A stretch of 64,000 bases of DNA, taken from the NCBI GenBank assembly GCA_028386065.3, contig JAKUCV010004766.1, positions 1,905 to 65,904 on the forward strand. The letters run 5' to 3'. Below are positions 12,401 through 23,300 of the stretch, in pieces (the stretch's first letter is position 1; every line of letters starts with the position of its first letter). The translations under genes and the position numbers were made by a program. The stretch comes from Turnera subulata (taxonomy: Eukaryota; Streptophyta; Magnoliopsida; Malpighiales; Passifloraceae). The notes beneath the pieces are model-generated. The model saw only the letters and a program-made list of their open reading frames with translations. It did no database searches and was not told the DNA's origin.

Positions 12401-14646
12401 CCCAGAACAATGCTGGCAGTGGAAGTCTGACACCATATTTGGAGGAATACATAATAAGGAAAGGGCTAAATTTGCTGAATTTCTGTCAGTGCCAACTTGT
12501 CAGTTAGATCTCAGCCTGGATGGTGTAGTAGTTAATTCAGGTCACTGGGAATCAATACTATCATTAGATCGTTGTGTTTATTTTGAATAGGAAAAAAATT
12601 CTTTCATTTGAGATGTTTATGTACAAAAGTACGCCTTACTATTATGTATCCTGCTAATCTTGCCTTATTTAATTATTAGAAGATGCACTTCCTTTGAGGA
12701 CGGGCTACTTGCTGACTTAGAATGTGAGATTGGTTACTAAAGATGGCATTGCTTCTGGCTATCTAGTTTAGGAGCTTAAACTCCAAAATATTTGTATAGT
12801 GAAACCTGCATTCATATGGGTATATCCAGTACTTACTACATCACCAACACGTGAGTTATAAATGCTTTGACTATGTGAAAATAAAAGGCTTATTGCTGCT
12901 CATGCAGATTCATTAAACTAACTATACATGCACATAGTATCAAAATTCATTTAAATTATGTCCAACTTGATCTAGTTTGATTTAGCTGTATTGACAGTAT
13001 GAACTCCACTTTTCTCATTAGTTAGATCTATCCTGCAAACCTAAGATATGTATTTTGGTTTTCTAAACGAAATGTCCATGAAAGTACATGCTTGCTTGGG
13101 GTCTTTGGTTGCTCATGAATTTTCAGATGGCTAGTAGAGCTCCTGTCGGGTCTGATATTGTGATGCAATCTTTAACTCTTTCCCTGATCAACTGATCAGG
13201 TAGATGAGGTTGCTTTTCTAGTTTGTCGTGTCCATGAGAATCTGATGCTTGTTCAGGGTGTTTGGTCTCTGGTTGCTGATGAATTTTGGGATGGCTGGTA
13301 GAGCTCTCGCCTTATCTGATATTGTGATGCAATAGTTAACTCTTTCCTTGATCAACTGATCAGGTGGAATTCAGCAGTCTTGATGTTGATTTTCTAGTTT
13401 GTTGTGTGGGACTTTTAATGATAATAACAATTTTGCTTTGTTCTTCATGGGATTTTCCTTTCTAATCTTGTAGGTCATCATCCAGGCAGTACTACGGCTT
13501 AAATTCAAACTCAACACTGAATATAAACCCCTGCAGTTTTTGGTCTTTGCATTCGTATGGCGAATTGTTGAGAAGCTAAAAGCCTATGAACCTCCTTCAA
13601 CACCAACATATACAGTGAGTGATACATATGCTGGAAACTTTTTATATTTTACTTGAAAGAGTGTAAGGTGGCACCTCTAACAAATTTGGCCCGTTAGTAC
13701 GTTCTTGATTATGTTCCATAAATGTCTTTGGGTGCAGATATATGGCGAAGATAGTGGAGCGATCATGCGGATGTTAAAACGAATTCTACGTTCTGTTATT
13801 CTAGTTTTTGGATGTGTTGGTGTTGCTTCCTTGGTATGATATTCTTCATAATTCTTGTATCTCTTTTCTGTTTGGCTTTAAAGTGGTGAATTGTGATAGC
13901 TCATCTAATCAATTTCTCAAGCTATTACTTCAAATAGGAAAAAAATTTATTTGAACTTCTGGAAATGTTTCCGAACTTGAAAGATGCGTTTTCTGTAATA
14001 TGTTAAATAGTGCTGACTTCTGCATTTTTTTGGTGTTAATGGTTTTGAATGAAACTTACCAGCTGTTGTTGGTTGGTGGTATACCAAGAGCAATTTCCAT
14101 ATATTTTTCTAAGCTTGCTTTGGTTAGAGTTTCTTGTGTTTGTCTTTGTACCCTATGAGCGGTTTCATCTTTGGTTAATGTATTGCAGGCATACACTGGC
14201 GCTTTGAATTTGATTGAATTTACAGGCAATTACATACCTTCTTTCCTGTACAACAATCAGGTAAGAGTACTATGCTGGACTTTGTAGGTTTTCTGTTTAA
14301 TCTTTCCCCTAAAATATGTAAAGGATCTGATGGTATAATTACGAATGAGTTTTTTGCCAAACTGTTTGGACTGATTTTTATCATTTGAGAGTCGATATGT
14401 GAAAACTTGCCACAAATGCCTCTTAACTGTATGTTGAAAAAGTGTGGTTCGCTCTTGTTTTAATAAAACTTATGATTTTAAAAAAGAAAAAGAAATAAAA
14501 GCTCATAGATTATGGTTTGTCTCTGCCTATTCTGTTCTCTGTTAGCAAGAATGAGTACCAATTAACATGCTTTTCATATGCAGGAACTGTTAATTACCCT
14601 TCCATCAGCGGTGATGTTGTTCATCATGGCGTCGTATTATCGATAA
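9470..14646 (+). CDS. Chloroplast CPP1/CJD1-type J-like membrane protein
   Basis: Ten exons join in frame to 286 codons: 9470-9576, 9778-9874, 9996-10100, 10220-10279, 11398-11459, 11893-11950, 13474-13614, 13738-13833, 14189-14260, 14584-14646; all borders are GT-AG. Residues 1-50 look like a chloroplast transit peptide (Ser/Arg/Pro-rich, no early acid). Residues ~65-123 (NPYEVLGVDPFAEFK..., KAYDKLIMGQL) form the J-like segment, without the HPD of true DnaJ proteins. The C-terminal half has about three hydrophobic stretches: FGISALCVIIQAVL, VILVFGCVGVASLAY, LLITLPSAVMLFIMA. This architecture fits the CPP1 (DUF3353) family. The length is near CJD1, a plastid inner-envelope protein influencing lipid composition; CPP1 itself chaperones protochlorophyllide oxidoreductase. 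The exact paralogue is uncertain. Confidence 0.85.
10670..10862 (+). repeat. TGG-rich island in intron 4
   Basis: A GC-rich patch inside an AT-rich intron, made of irregular TGG, GGTGG and GATGG words (ggtggctgatgaggtggtgg and so on). Flanking words tattttccatgaaaat (10588) and atgaaaaatagtttatag (11000) are partly inverted, so it may be the core of a decayed MITE. Reading frames across it are low-complexity and not convincing genes. Confidence 0.35.
13085..13415 (+). repeat. Tandem duplication (~165 bp unit) in intron 6
   Basis: Two direct copies share tctgatattgtgatgcaat, ctttcc(c/t)tgatcaactg and ttttctagtttgt, with about 10-15% differences by eye. It lies just upstream of exon 7 (13474) and does not touch coding sequence. 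Confidence 0.65.
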
Positions 14647-15456
14647 AATGTTTGGAGTATTAGCAAAGAAAGGAACAGCCAGTTTCGATTTGAAACGGTT
14701 GATCTAATTGTTTTAGCTCAAATGAGAAATTTTTGGGAGATGAAAGCATTAGTCGGATGCAAGTTTTTGATGTCATTGGGTTTTCCATCTATTCTCTCTC
14801 TGTGCAAGTAGGGTTTGGCCTGAATAGTTCAATTGCAGTTTTGTAGTAACAGTTATGGAGGGATCAGAATGGCATGATAATGAAGACAATTAGCATATCT
14901 GAGCAGAGCTTCACAAAATTTACTGTCTATGAGTGGCAAATTCTATGGTGCTCAAGCTATTTTAGCACCAAATGACATCCTAACAGGTTATATTGTATCC
15001 AACCAAGGATTCCAAAAGGTAAAATAGTAAGAAAATTTATTCTCTCAAAAGGGGAACAGAGAACCGTTGATTGGTTGAAGACTTGAAGCATTGGTAGTAA
15101 ACATGTCAATTGGTACGTTTTGAATATTAAAGATTTTTCCTATATGAGGTCTTCAACGGTAAGTTGTGATATGAGGTCTTCACACTTAGATCGCAAAGAG
15201 ACAAGCAATATCTAGGTTGTTTTTAGCATAAAAAAAAAAAGTATCTAGGTTGTTTTTGCAAATGTGTACAGTTGGCATGATGCATAAGCTTTGCAAGCGG
15301 ACCTCGACAAAAAGAAAAGAGAGACCAAAGAAGGAATTTGCAAGAGGGAAAAGTGAACGCAACTTAAAAGGGTCATCTCATCCCCTTGGTTGTGTTATAT
15401 TTCATGTGGCGAGTTGATGGTTAGATCTTAGGTATTATGCCACATGAAGCCGTGGA
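14647..15456. other. 3' flank of CJD1-like gene
   Basis: Contains the 3' untranslated region of the CJD1-like gene and AT-rich spacer up to the MITE. The phrase tatgaggtcttca is repeated at 15144 and 15172, and atctaggttgtttt at 15210 and 15242. No further gene is seen. Confidence 0.5.
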
Positions 15457-15466
15457 GTTCTTTTTA

Positions 15467-16281
15467 GAGTAAATAGCTTTTTTTCTGTCCTTATACTTTG
15501 TTGATTTTGCTTTTGTTGTCCCTCGTTTAATTTCACTCATGGTGTCTTTAAACTCTCAAATTACCGGGCCATGTTGTCCTTTCTACCTCCTACAGCAGAC
15601 GTGTTGTCATAATACTGACACGTGTCTTGTGGGGGCCCACAGGCTATATATTTTTAAATATTTTTACTTTTTTTATTTAATTTTTCAAAACTATATTCCA
15701 AGTTTTTATTCTTTTATTTTTTTCCCACAATTACAGTATTACTATTAGTGCCCCCATTTTTTTATTTTTTTCTAAAATTTAATTTTTAAAAATTCTTATT
15801 CAAGCTAGAACTTTTTTTCCAAAAAATAAATATTAATTATCTTATCTCATCTCTCATTGTATCTTTTGCAAATAAATAACAAAGCACTGATTTATTTAAT
15901 TTAATAAGGGTTTTAGAAATTAATTTTTTAAAAAAAGAAAAAAATGGTTAGAAAATGGGCAGAATATTAAAAGTAAAAGACAAAAAAATAAAAATTCAGC
16001 ACTGACATGTTTTTTTCGACGATTTATTTATTTTTTTATTATTACAAAACTAATTTATTTTAATTTAAAAAGAAGTTTCAGAAATTAAATTAGGAAAAAA
16101 AATGAAAGAAAAACTTGCAGGCCCCTATGACACGTGTCGGCACCATGGCAATCGACCTGCTGTAGTGGGTAAAAAGGACAACATGGCCCGGTAATTTGAG
16201 AGTTCAGGGACACAATGAGTGAAATTAAACGAAGAGGGACAACAAATGCCAAATTGATAGGACAAAGAAAGCTATTTACTC
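15467..16281. mobile_element. Mutator-type MITE (815 bp) with 10-bp TSD
   Basis: Ends are GAGTAAATAGC and GCTATTTACTC, and the inverted similarity runs inward for about 170 bp (shared words aatttcactca, actctcaaattaccgggcc, gacacgtgtc). The flanking 10 bases gttcttttta are identical on both sides (15457-15466 and 16282-16291). That target length fits the Mutator superfamily (8-11 bp). The AT-rich core has no transposase, so it is non-autonomous. Confidence 0.85.
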
Positions 16282-16348
16282 GTTCTTTTTATGGCATTTC
16301 TGTTAAGAATGAAACGTATAGATAAAGATGGCACCAGTACCACCTATG

Positions 16349-16903
16349 TGTTATAAATAAATTATGTTAAATATCATTGTTTTTTTTTTTGATACTAATG
16401 AGTATCCCAACTCGACAAGCCAGACTAAATATCATTGTTACCATCCAGTAAGATTTATTTTTACTGTATCCGAATTTACCTCGGTAAATATTTTATTCCT
16501 ACACCAAACTTCTACTTGGAATTATCTCTTTGGCTAATTTCTCTCCATAATTCCATTTATCCTAATTTTAATATCATCTTTCTTTACCTAACATCCCTTT
16601 GATTTTATCCTTTTAAATTAATCATACTTATTTGTTTTTATCCTCCTATTTCCAACTATAAATACTCCTTCATTCCCCCACTTCATATATTTACAACCCA
16701 CCATAAACTTCACTCTCTTCTTATTCGACACACCTCTTTTCCAATCTCCCTCCATCTATATTTTATTATTCTCAATTATCATTATTATCGAAGTTGTACT
16801 ATTACCATTAAAGTTGTATTACTACCATCAAGGTTGTATTATCACCTTGATCAAGCTTGTATTATTCTATCAAGAAGTGAATTCCATCCCCTATTTTATA
16901 ACA
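16349..16903 (+). repeat. 5' LTR of copia element 1
   Basis: Begins TGTTATAAATAAATTATG and ends TTTTATAACA. The word tataaatactcc at 16658 is a likely TATA box. It matches 21491-21816 plus 23075-23300 of the other LTR, apart from the SINE tail at 16380-16425. Confidence 0.85.
16380..16425 (-). mobile_element. 46-bp SINE 3'-tail insertion with 12-bp TSD
   Basis: Reads on the minus strand as a short segment ending ...gatactcattagtatc and an A-run. The flanking 12 bases taaatatcattg are duplicated (16368-16379 and 16426-16437), while the 3' LTR has only one similar copy (gaatgtcattg). That is the mark of a strongly 5'-truncated, poly(A)-primed retroposition. Confidence 0.75.
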
Positions 16904-16922
16904 CGTTATCAGCACGAGTCTC
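16904..16922 (+). promoter_or_regulatory. Primer-binding region of copia element 1
   Basis: The sequence right after the LTR, cgttatcagcacgagtctc, is also found (with one change) next to the 5' LTR of copia element 2 in the opposite orientation at 52047-52065. Conservation between the two copies supports a tRNA primer site; the tRNA was not identified. Confidence 0.6.
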
Positions 16923-16998
16923 TACCATGCTAAGGTACTTAATTCTAAACTTTTCTTATTATTACTTTCTTCTTTTTTTATAAAAAATATATAATATT

Positions 16999-17190
16999 AA
17001 TATTGCTGAAAGATCTATCGAGTAAGCTTATATATATCACATATTTTATGTTATTACTCTAGTAATATTGCTGAAAGATTTATTGAGTAAGCGTATATAT
17101 ATTACATATTTTATATTATTATTCTATTATATCGCTGAAAGATTTATCGAGTAAGCATATATATTATATATTTTATGTTATAATATTTCT
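16999..17190 (+). repeat. Three tandem ~66-bp repeats in the copia leader
   Basis: Each unit contains gctgaaagat(c/t)tat(c/t)gagtaagc followed by an AT-rich tatata tail. It is a leader repeat between primer site and gag. Confidence 0.75.
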
Positions 17191-17235
17191 ATTGCTTTTA
17201 TATTTATTTTTATATCTTTTATTATAACTGTTATT

Positions 17236-17680
17236 ATGGTCAATATTACAAAACTTGAATTCGAGGCCCATAAAATTTTCGGAAGAAATTTGTCATGGGC
17301 ATTAGATGCTAAAATGCATTTAAATGCTAATAGTCTTGAAGACACAATAAAAGAAGGCGAAAGTTATAATTTTTTCATCGCCACCATCTTCATGACAGTA
17401 TAAAGATTGAATTTCTTATTGTTAAAGATCCCGCAAATCTTTGAAAGAATTTAAAAGAAATATATGACCACCAGAAGATGGTCATTCTAGAAAAAAAATT
17501 CTCTACTTTTCATACATCAAATGTGCTCCTACAGTAGCAATATCATGAAGAAGGCTTCACGAAATTTTCGGATTTAATTTGCTGAACAAAAGAATAAGCT
17601 ATTATTAAAAATCATGAATCTCTTCTAATTGGCTCTGCTCCATTCCCTGAAGTGAATGTGACTATATAATGATAATTTTA
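17236..17680 (+). pseudogene. copia gag remnant
   Basis: Starts at ATG 17236 with MVNITKLEFEAHKIFGRN, then SWALDAKMHLNA, typical of plant copia gag N-termini. After frameshifts, blocks resembling KNLKEIYDHQKMVILEKKF and NHESLLIGSAPFPEVN follow. The family gag is normally several hundred residues; only parts survive. Confidence 0.75.
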
Positions 17681-18136
17681 GTTTAGCCATTTGAACATGC
17701 CATTTGGTAGAATTTTACTAAATGTCCCAGAAGGACAAATCTAATATTATTGAAACCAACTTTGTTCAAGATGATGACTATGAAATTAACTTCCAGTAAA
17801 TTCATTTTTGGATATTGTTATTTGTCTTGCTTACCCTGAAGGTGTAAGAGAATATATATTTTAAGATAAAAGTGCAAAATTTATTTTATGTTCCGTTTTA
17901 TCATGTTATTATGTGTTATATTTTATTGTATTATATTTATTTTATATTTTATTTTATAGTATGTTATAACTGTTAAATTTTTAATGTGAATATGAAACTA
18001 TAGTTTCTATAATAATAACTTTGGCATTTTTCCTGGAGACAATGCAATAATATATTCCGTATTTAATAAACAGAAATTATTTGTAAGTAGCATGTGATAG
18101 TACAATCTAAAAAAGGAGAATGAAAAGAAATTAATA

Positions 18137-18290
18137 TGCTCTGGAAGAGCACAAGTTTTACTATGCTCTAGAAGAGCATATATTTAAGCTCTGGAAGAGC
18201 ACAAGTTTTATTATAGATTAATAAACTCTGGAAGAGCAAATGTTTATGCTCTGGAAGAGCATGAATTTTATTATACTCCTGAAGAGCAAA
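18137..18290 (+). repeat. Array of palindromic TGCTCTGGAAGAGCA-like motifs
   Basis: Six copies of (t)ctctggaagagca and close variants (ctagaagagca, cctgaagagca) are spaced by 20-30 bp. Each can form a small stem of gctct/agagc. They lie between gag and the protease/integrase part of the copia body. Confidence 0.8.
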
Positions 18291-18525
18291 ATTTTTCCTA
18301 TTTACAATAATACATGAATATTTTATTCAAGTCTCAAAAGAATTTATTGGTATTCAAAGGGATATTACGTTGAGACAATAAGTGAAAGAGATGTTTGAAT
18401 ATCTCTATATTATAAAGGTTACTACTGCAGGTAACAAACAATTTGTAGAAAGATTACCTGCATTATCCTTTAGATTGTACTATACGAAATCTAATTCAGT
18501 AAGGTTATCATATCCAGCCTGAAGC

Positions 18526-18625
18526 TGGCACATAGCAGCCTGAAGCTCACAAATAATTTTTCTTAAATTATTAAAATACATAGTTAGCACAGCCTGAAGC
18601 TGGCACCAACTCGAAGTTGGTTCAT
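18526..18625 (+). repeat. Short repeats of agcctgaagctggca
   Basis: The words ccagcctgaagctggcac, cagcctgaagctcac, cagcctgaagctggcacc and the variant tcgaagttggttc recur within 100 bp. Each contains a small palindrome (cagcctgaagctg). It is part of the copia body; function unknown. Confidence 0.65.
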
Positions 18626-19779
18626 GGATTTCTTGTTTGGCATGACCGGTTGGGCCATTCCGGATCAATAATGATGCGTGGAGTTATTGAAAATTTATTT
18701 GGTCATTCATTGAAAACCAAAAGTTTTTACAATCAATGAATTTCCATGTGTTTGCTTGCTGCAGAAGAAAATTAATTATTCGGATTAAGCCAATTGCGGG
18801 TACACATTCCTAATTATTTTATAAGACTAAAATGTCTTGATAATACTGGTATGTCTCTTAAATGGTTAATGTATATCATTGGAAATAATGGTTGAACATC
18901 CTGTAGCTTATGTTCATATCCAAAACGAAGGTGAATCGTTTATTGAATATTTCCAATTGATTGCAAGACCATTGCTAATGAGAAATTACTGCTTCGGAAC
19001 ATGCTATTTTACATGCAGCAACACTTGTGCGCATCAGGCCAACAAGTTATCATAAAATCTCCCGATTCAATTGGTTCATAGTCACGAACCTAATATCTCC
19101 CATCTTTGGACTATTGGTTGTATATATGCCAATTGCTCCACCATATTATAGTGAAATTGATCCTTAAAAAAGAATGAGAATATATGTTGAGTATGAATCT
19201 CCATCAGTTTCAAAATAATTAAAACCATTGACTAGAGATTTATTTATAGCAAGAATTGCTTATTGATAATTTGATGAAAGTATTTACCCAATATCAGGGG
19301 GAGAAAATAAGCAGCTGGATCAAGAGATTATTGAAATACTATATCAATATCTAGTTTTTTGATCCTCAAATAAATTAGTGAGAACCTGAAGTTCGAAAGG
19401 TGATTCATTTGCAAAAATTAATAAATTAATTGCCAGACACATTTACTGATATAAATAGAGTGACTAAATCTCATACCAGCTGCAGATGCTCCTATTTGAA
19501 CTGATGTTCTTGAAGAACAACCAAAGAATGCAAATGAATCTAAAGCACGCAAAAGCGTGGAATACCACTCGGTTCCAAAGATAAAAATTTTAGACAGAGA
19601 AAAAGGAGCAAAGATACAAGATGACCCCAGCGAGAAAATGAAACCTCCAATAGAGGTTCAAATTGAAAATCCTCAAGAAGAGGAAAATCCTCCAGAAGAG
19701 GTTCCTGACACAATTGATCTTTTCCAAAAGTAACTCAGGTACCTGAAATAAATAAAAATAATGAGATATTGATCAATTA

Positions 19780-20830
19780 TACTGTGTCAGGAACAAGATG
19801 GAACCGATATGAAATAACCGTCGACGGAATTTTTGCACATAATATAGCGCTAAATATTATGAAAAAAAAAAGAGGATCATGAACCTACAACTATTGATGA
19901 GTGTAGGCGCAGAAATGATTGGTCAATTTGGAGAGACACAATTAAGGCTGTGTTAGACTCGCTTGTGAAGCGAGAAGTTTTACGGACCTGTAGTCTGTAC
20001 ATCTGATGGTGTAAAATCGGTTGATTATAAATTGGTATTTGTGCGAAAAAAAATTTAATAGTGAGACATAAAAGCATGACTTGCCGCACAATGTTTTACC
20101 CAACGACCTAGTAATGATTATGAGGAGACATACTCTCTTTCCATTTTACCGATCCAGTTATCCAGTAGAACTTTTCTCTCTTCGTATCCCTTTGTTCATA
20201 TTTTCGATCAATCAAAAAGAAGTGAACGGGGAGGTGTGATTCAAGTTCGAATCTATATGGGATTTCGCAAATCCTGTTTTTCAACAAAAAAAGAAAGAAA
20301 AAAACTCGAAGCTGTGGTGGATGCAATTACTTTTCGGTATTTGATAAGTCTTGCAATACATGAAAAACTAGAAATGCGTCTGATGGATGCTATTACAGCC
20401 TATTTATATGGATCCATAAGTCATGACATATATATGAGAATCCTTGAAGGATTCATGTTGCCTGAAGCAACTAATTCCCGGGGGTATATATTCAATTAAA
20501 CTAAATTGATCTTTACATGGTTTGAACCAATTTGGATATGTGTAGTATAATTATTCTTGCATATATGCTCTATGTGTTTTATTTAAGTGATATATGTGTG
20601 AATTTATTATTGCTATTGATGATCTAGATATTGTTGTGGTATCTTTATCAACAAATGAATTTTTATTCATTTTTATTTGTGATTTAAATACTATTGGAAC
20701 TCCTGAAGAAGTTTCCAAATCTGTGCTATGTTTTAATGAAAGAGTTCAAGAAGAAAAATCTCGAAAAGATAGATTGATCCTGAAGTACCATAACGTAGCG
20801 CAGTTTATCTTGCTAATAACATAAAGCCTG
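19780..20830 (+). pseudogene. copia reverse transcriptase remnant
   Basis: Blocks in family order: GTRWNRYEITVDGIFAHNIA, then IDECRRRNDWSIWRDTIKA, then VDAITFRYLISLAIHEKLEM, MDAITAYLYGSISHDIYMRI and LNTIGTPEEV. Frames shift between blocks. The catalytic YVDD-type motif region is degenerate (ICDLN). A foreign stretch of about 170 bp interrupts it at 20138-20308. Confidence 0.8.
20138..20308. other. ~170-bp foreign insertion in the reverse transcriptase
   Basis: Copia elements normally read straight from ...ETYSPVV to DAITF; here ggagacatactct is separated from gtggtggatgcaatt by unrelated sequence. The insert ends in an A-rich run (aaaaaaagaaagaaaaaaactcg) and contains attcaagttcgaatct, which resembles a tRNA B box. 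It may be a SINE or an organelle-derived piece; not identified. Confidence 0.45.
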
Positions 20831-20970
20831 AAGCTTTTGCGATAAACTTATTAGCAGGATATAACATGAAATTATTTTAACCTTGTGAGTCCAAAGAGAA
20901 TAAAATTTGTTTTGCAGATGTAAGCCATTTATCTGATACATATAAAGCACAGGCAGATACATGAAGTGTC

Positions 20971-21345
20971 ATGGTGACCAGAAAACAAAATATCATTGTT
21001 GCTTCAAATAATGCAGCAATTGTAGCCATACATGAAGTCCGTCGAGAATGTGGTTGGCTAAGATCGATGATGCTGCATATTCAAGATTCTAGTGAACTAG
21101 ACAACGAGGAAGATGCTCCAACGACGATATATGAGGATAATGCTAACTGTATTGCCCAATTGGAGGGAGAAGATGCTCCAACGACGATATATGAGGATAA
21201 TGCTAACTGCATTGCCCAATTGGAGGGAGGATACATCAAAGATTCATTCAAGTAACAATCTGACAGATATATTTACAAAATCAGTTCCTACTACAACCTT
21301 CGAAAAGTTGATAAGGAAGATAGGTTCGAGATATCAAGGGATGCC
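20971..21345 (+). pseudogene. copia RNase H / pol C-terminus remnant
   Basis: Reads IIVASNNAAIVAIHEVRREC, then TTIYEDNANCIAQLEG, and in another frame SSNNLTDIFTKSVPTTTFEK. A 60-bp direct duplication (21112-21171 and 21172-21231) repeats the EDAPTTIYEDNANCIAQLEG segment. Confidence 0.8.
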
Positions 21346-21478
21346 AAAATCAGGGGGAGTAGAATACGCACTATACTCTTTTTTCCTTCACCAAGTTTTT
21401 GTCCCACTAGGTTTTTCTTGGTAAGGTTTTTAACGAGGCAGCTCTTCCCTAGCGTATTCTATATAAGGTGCAATGACA

Positions 21479-21490
21479 TTCAAGGGGGAG
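21479..21490 (+). promoter_or_regulatory. Polypurine tract of copia element 1
   Basis: The run caagggggag immediately precedes the 3' LTR, as expected for a plus-strand primer. Confidence 0.75.
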
Positions 21491-23300
21491 TGTTATAAAT
21501 AAATTATGGTGAATGTCATTGTTACCATCCAGTAAGATTCATTTTTACTGTACCCGAATTTACCCCCGGTAAATATTTTACTCCTACACCAAACTTCTAC
21601 TTGGAACTATCTCTTTGCTAATTTTCCTCTGTAATTCCATTTGTCCTAATCTTAATATCATTTTCTTTTAGCTAACATCTCTTTGATTTTATCCTTTTAA
21701 ATTAATCATACTTATTTATTTTTATCCTCTCATTTCCAACTATAAATACCCCTTCATTCCTCCACTTCATATACTTACAACTCACCATAAACTTCACTCT
21801 CTTCTCACTCCATACACGGATAAAGGATTCTAGAAGTCCTGTTATTTTTAGTCATTTTTCAATCGAGTCCTATAATTCTTTTTTTTGATTAATCAAGTCC
21901 TATTATTTTGAACTGTCTATCAAATAAGTCCTATTGTTATATTTTGACGAGTTGGCCGTTATCCTATGACATGGCACAGAGCTGATGTGCCCGAATGTCC
22001 ACATCATTAGGACTTGATTGATCAAATAAAAAAATTATAGAACTCAATTAAGAATTTTTTTATAAATTATAGGACTTCTAAAGATATTAAGCCCTAAAAT
22101 TTTAAAATTCTTAATTATAAATTTTATCACAAATCTTGAATCCTAAAGTAATAGATTTCAAATTTTAACATTTTAAACTCTAAAATAATACTAAAATCTT
22201 AAATACTAACATTTTAAATCTTAAATTCTACATTTAAAATGTTAAAATCCTAAATTTTCAAAGACTTTATATCCACTTAAAAAGTGTAACTCCTAGAATC
22301 TTAAATCTATAAATTATAAAATCTTAAATCCCAAAGCCCTAAACCTCAAAATCATAAACCCTAAAATTTTAATTCTTAAATCATATATTATAATAACCTA
22401 GAACCCTAACTTTAAATATTAAACTCAAAAATCAAATCTTAAAATATAATTTCAGAAGGTTCATGCCAAATAAATTAATTATTATTTAAAATAAGGAATT
22501 GAGATTTAAGATTGTTCACGATTGGTACGTAACCCTATTTCTAATGTTAAGGTAGGGATTAAGATTTTATGATTTAGAGTTTTAAGTTTAATGAGATAGG
22601 ATTTTAAAGTTTAGTGCTTTAGATTTTAGGATTTATGATTTTAAATTTATAATTTTAATACCATAAAATTTTAAGTTTTAAGGTTAACACTTTAAGATTA
22701 AAAAATTTATGAATTTAAGCTTTAAAGTTTTAATATTTAGGAGTTTTAAATTTTTGAATTTAAAATATTCTTGTAATTTATCAATAATTTCTAATTAAGT
22801 CCTATAATTTCAAAATTTTATCATTCAAGTCCTATAATTTATTGATTTGGTTAATCAAGTCCTAATAACGTGGACTTTAGACATGTCACCATGTGATGTG
22901 TACATGCCACGTCATAGGATAACGGCCAACTCAGCAAAATTGGATGGAAAATGGTGCCTAGGACTTCTTTGATAAACAACTCAAAATAATAAGACTTGAT
23001 TAATCAAAAAAAAAGTTATAGGACTCGATTGAAAAATACCTAAGAATAATAGGATTTTTAGAACCCTTTATCCTTCCATACACTTCTCTTCCAATCTCCC
23101 TCCATCTATATTCTACTACTCTCCATTATCATTATTATCAAAATTATACTATTACCATTAAAGTTGTATTACTACCATCATCATTATTATCAAAGTTATA
23201 CTATTACTATTAAAGTTGTATTACTACCATCAAGGTTGTATTATCACCTTGATCAAGCTTGTATTATTCTATCAAGAAGTCCATCCCCCATTTTATAACA
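21491..23300 (+). repeat. 3' LTR of copia element 1, split by a foldback element
   Basis: LTR parts are 21491-21817 and 23075-23300. The distal part has a local duplication of the ttattatcaaa...tactaccatca block near 23120-23235, absent from the 5' LTR. Confidence 0.8.
21818..23074. mobile_element. Foldback Mutator-like MITE (~1.26 kb) nested in the LTR
   Basis: Ends are GGATAAAGG and CCTTTATCC. Outer arms share inverted blocks (ttgattaatcaagtcct, ggataacggccaact and complements). The target duplication tccatacac is present at 21809-21817 and 23075-23083. The inner left half is rich in cctaaa-type words and the inner right half in tttagg/tttaag-type words, so nearly the whole element can fold back. 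No coding sequence. Confidence 0.8.

Larger units (their letters stand above)
16349..23300 (+). mobile_element. Decayed Ty1/copia LTR retrotransposon with nested insertions
   Basis: Two LTRs in direct orientation (16349-16903 and 21491-23300) flank a body with gag, reverse transcriptase and RNase H remnants in the correct copia order on the + strand. All frames carry stops and shifts, so it is dead. Flanking pentamers (ctatg and agata) do not match, so the target duplication has mutated or the ends recombined. It belongs to the same lineage as the copia element at 41288-52403: leader after the LTR and RNase H are alike. Confidence 0.85.

Noticed and set aside
22250..22450. Interstitial telomere
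   Set aside because: cctaaa words are irregular and mirrored by the other half of a foldback element; not a CCCTAAA tandem array.
16349..23300. 5-bp target duplication for copia element 1
   Set aside because: Flanking pentamers ctatg and agata do not match under any boundary I tried.
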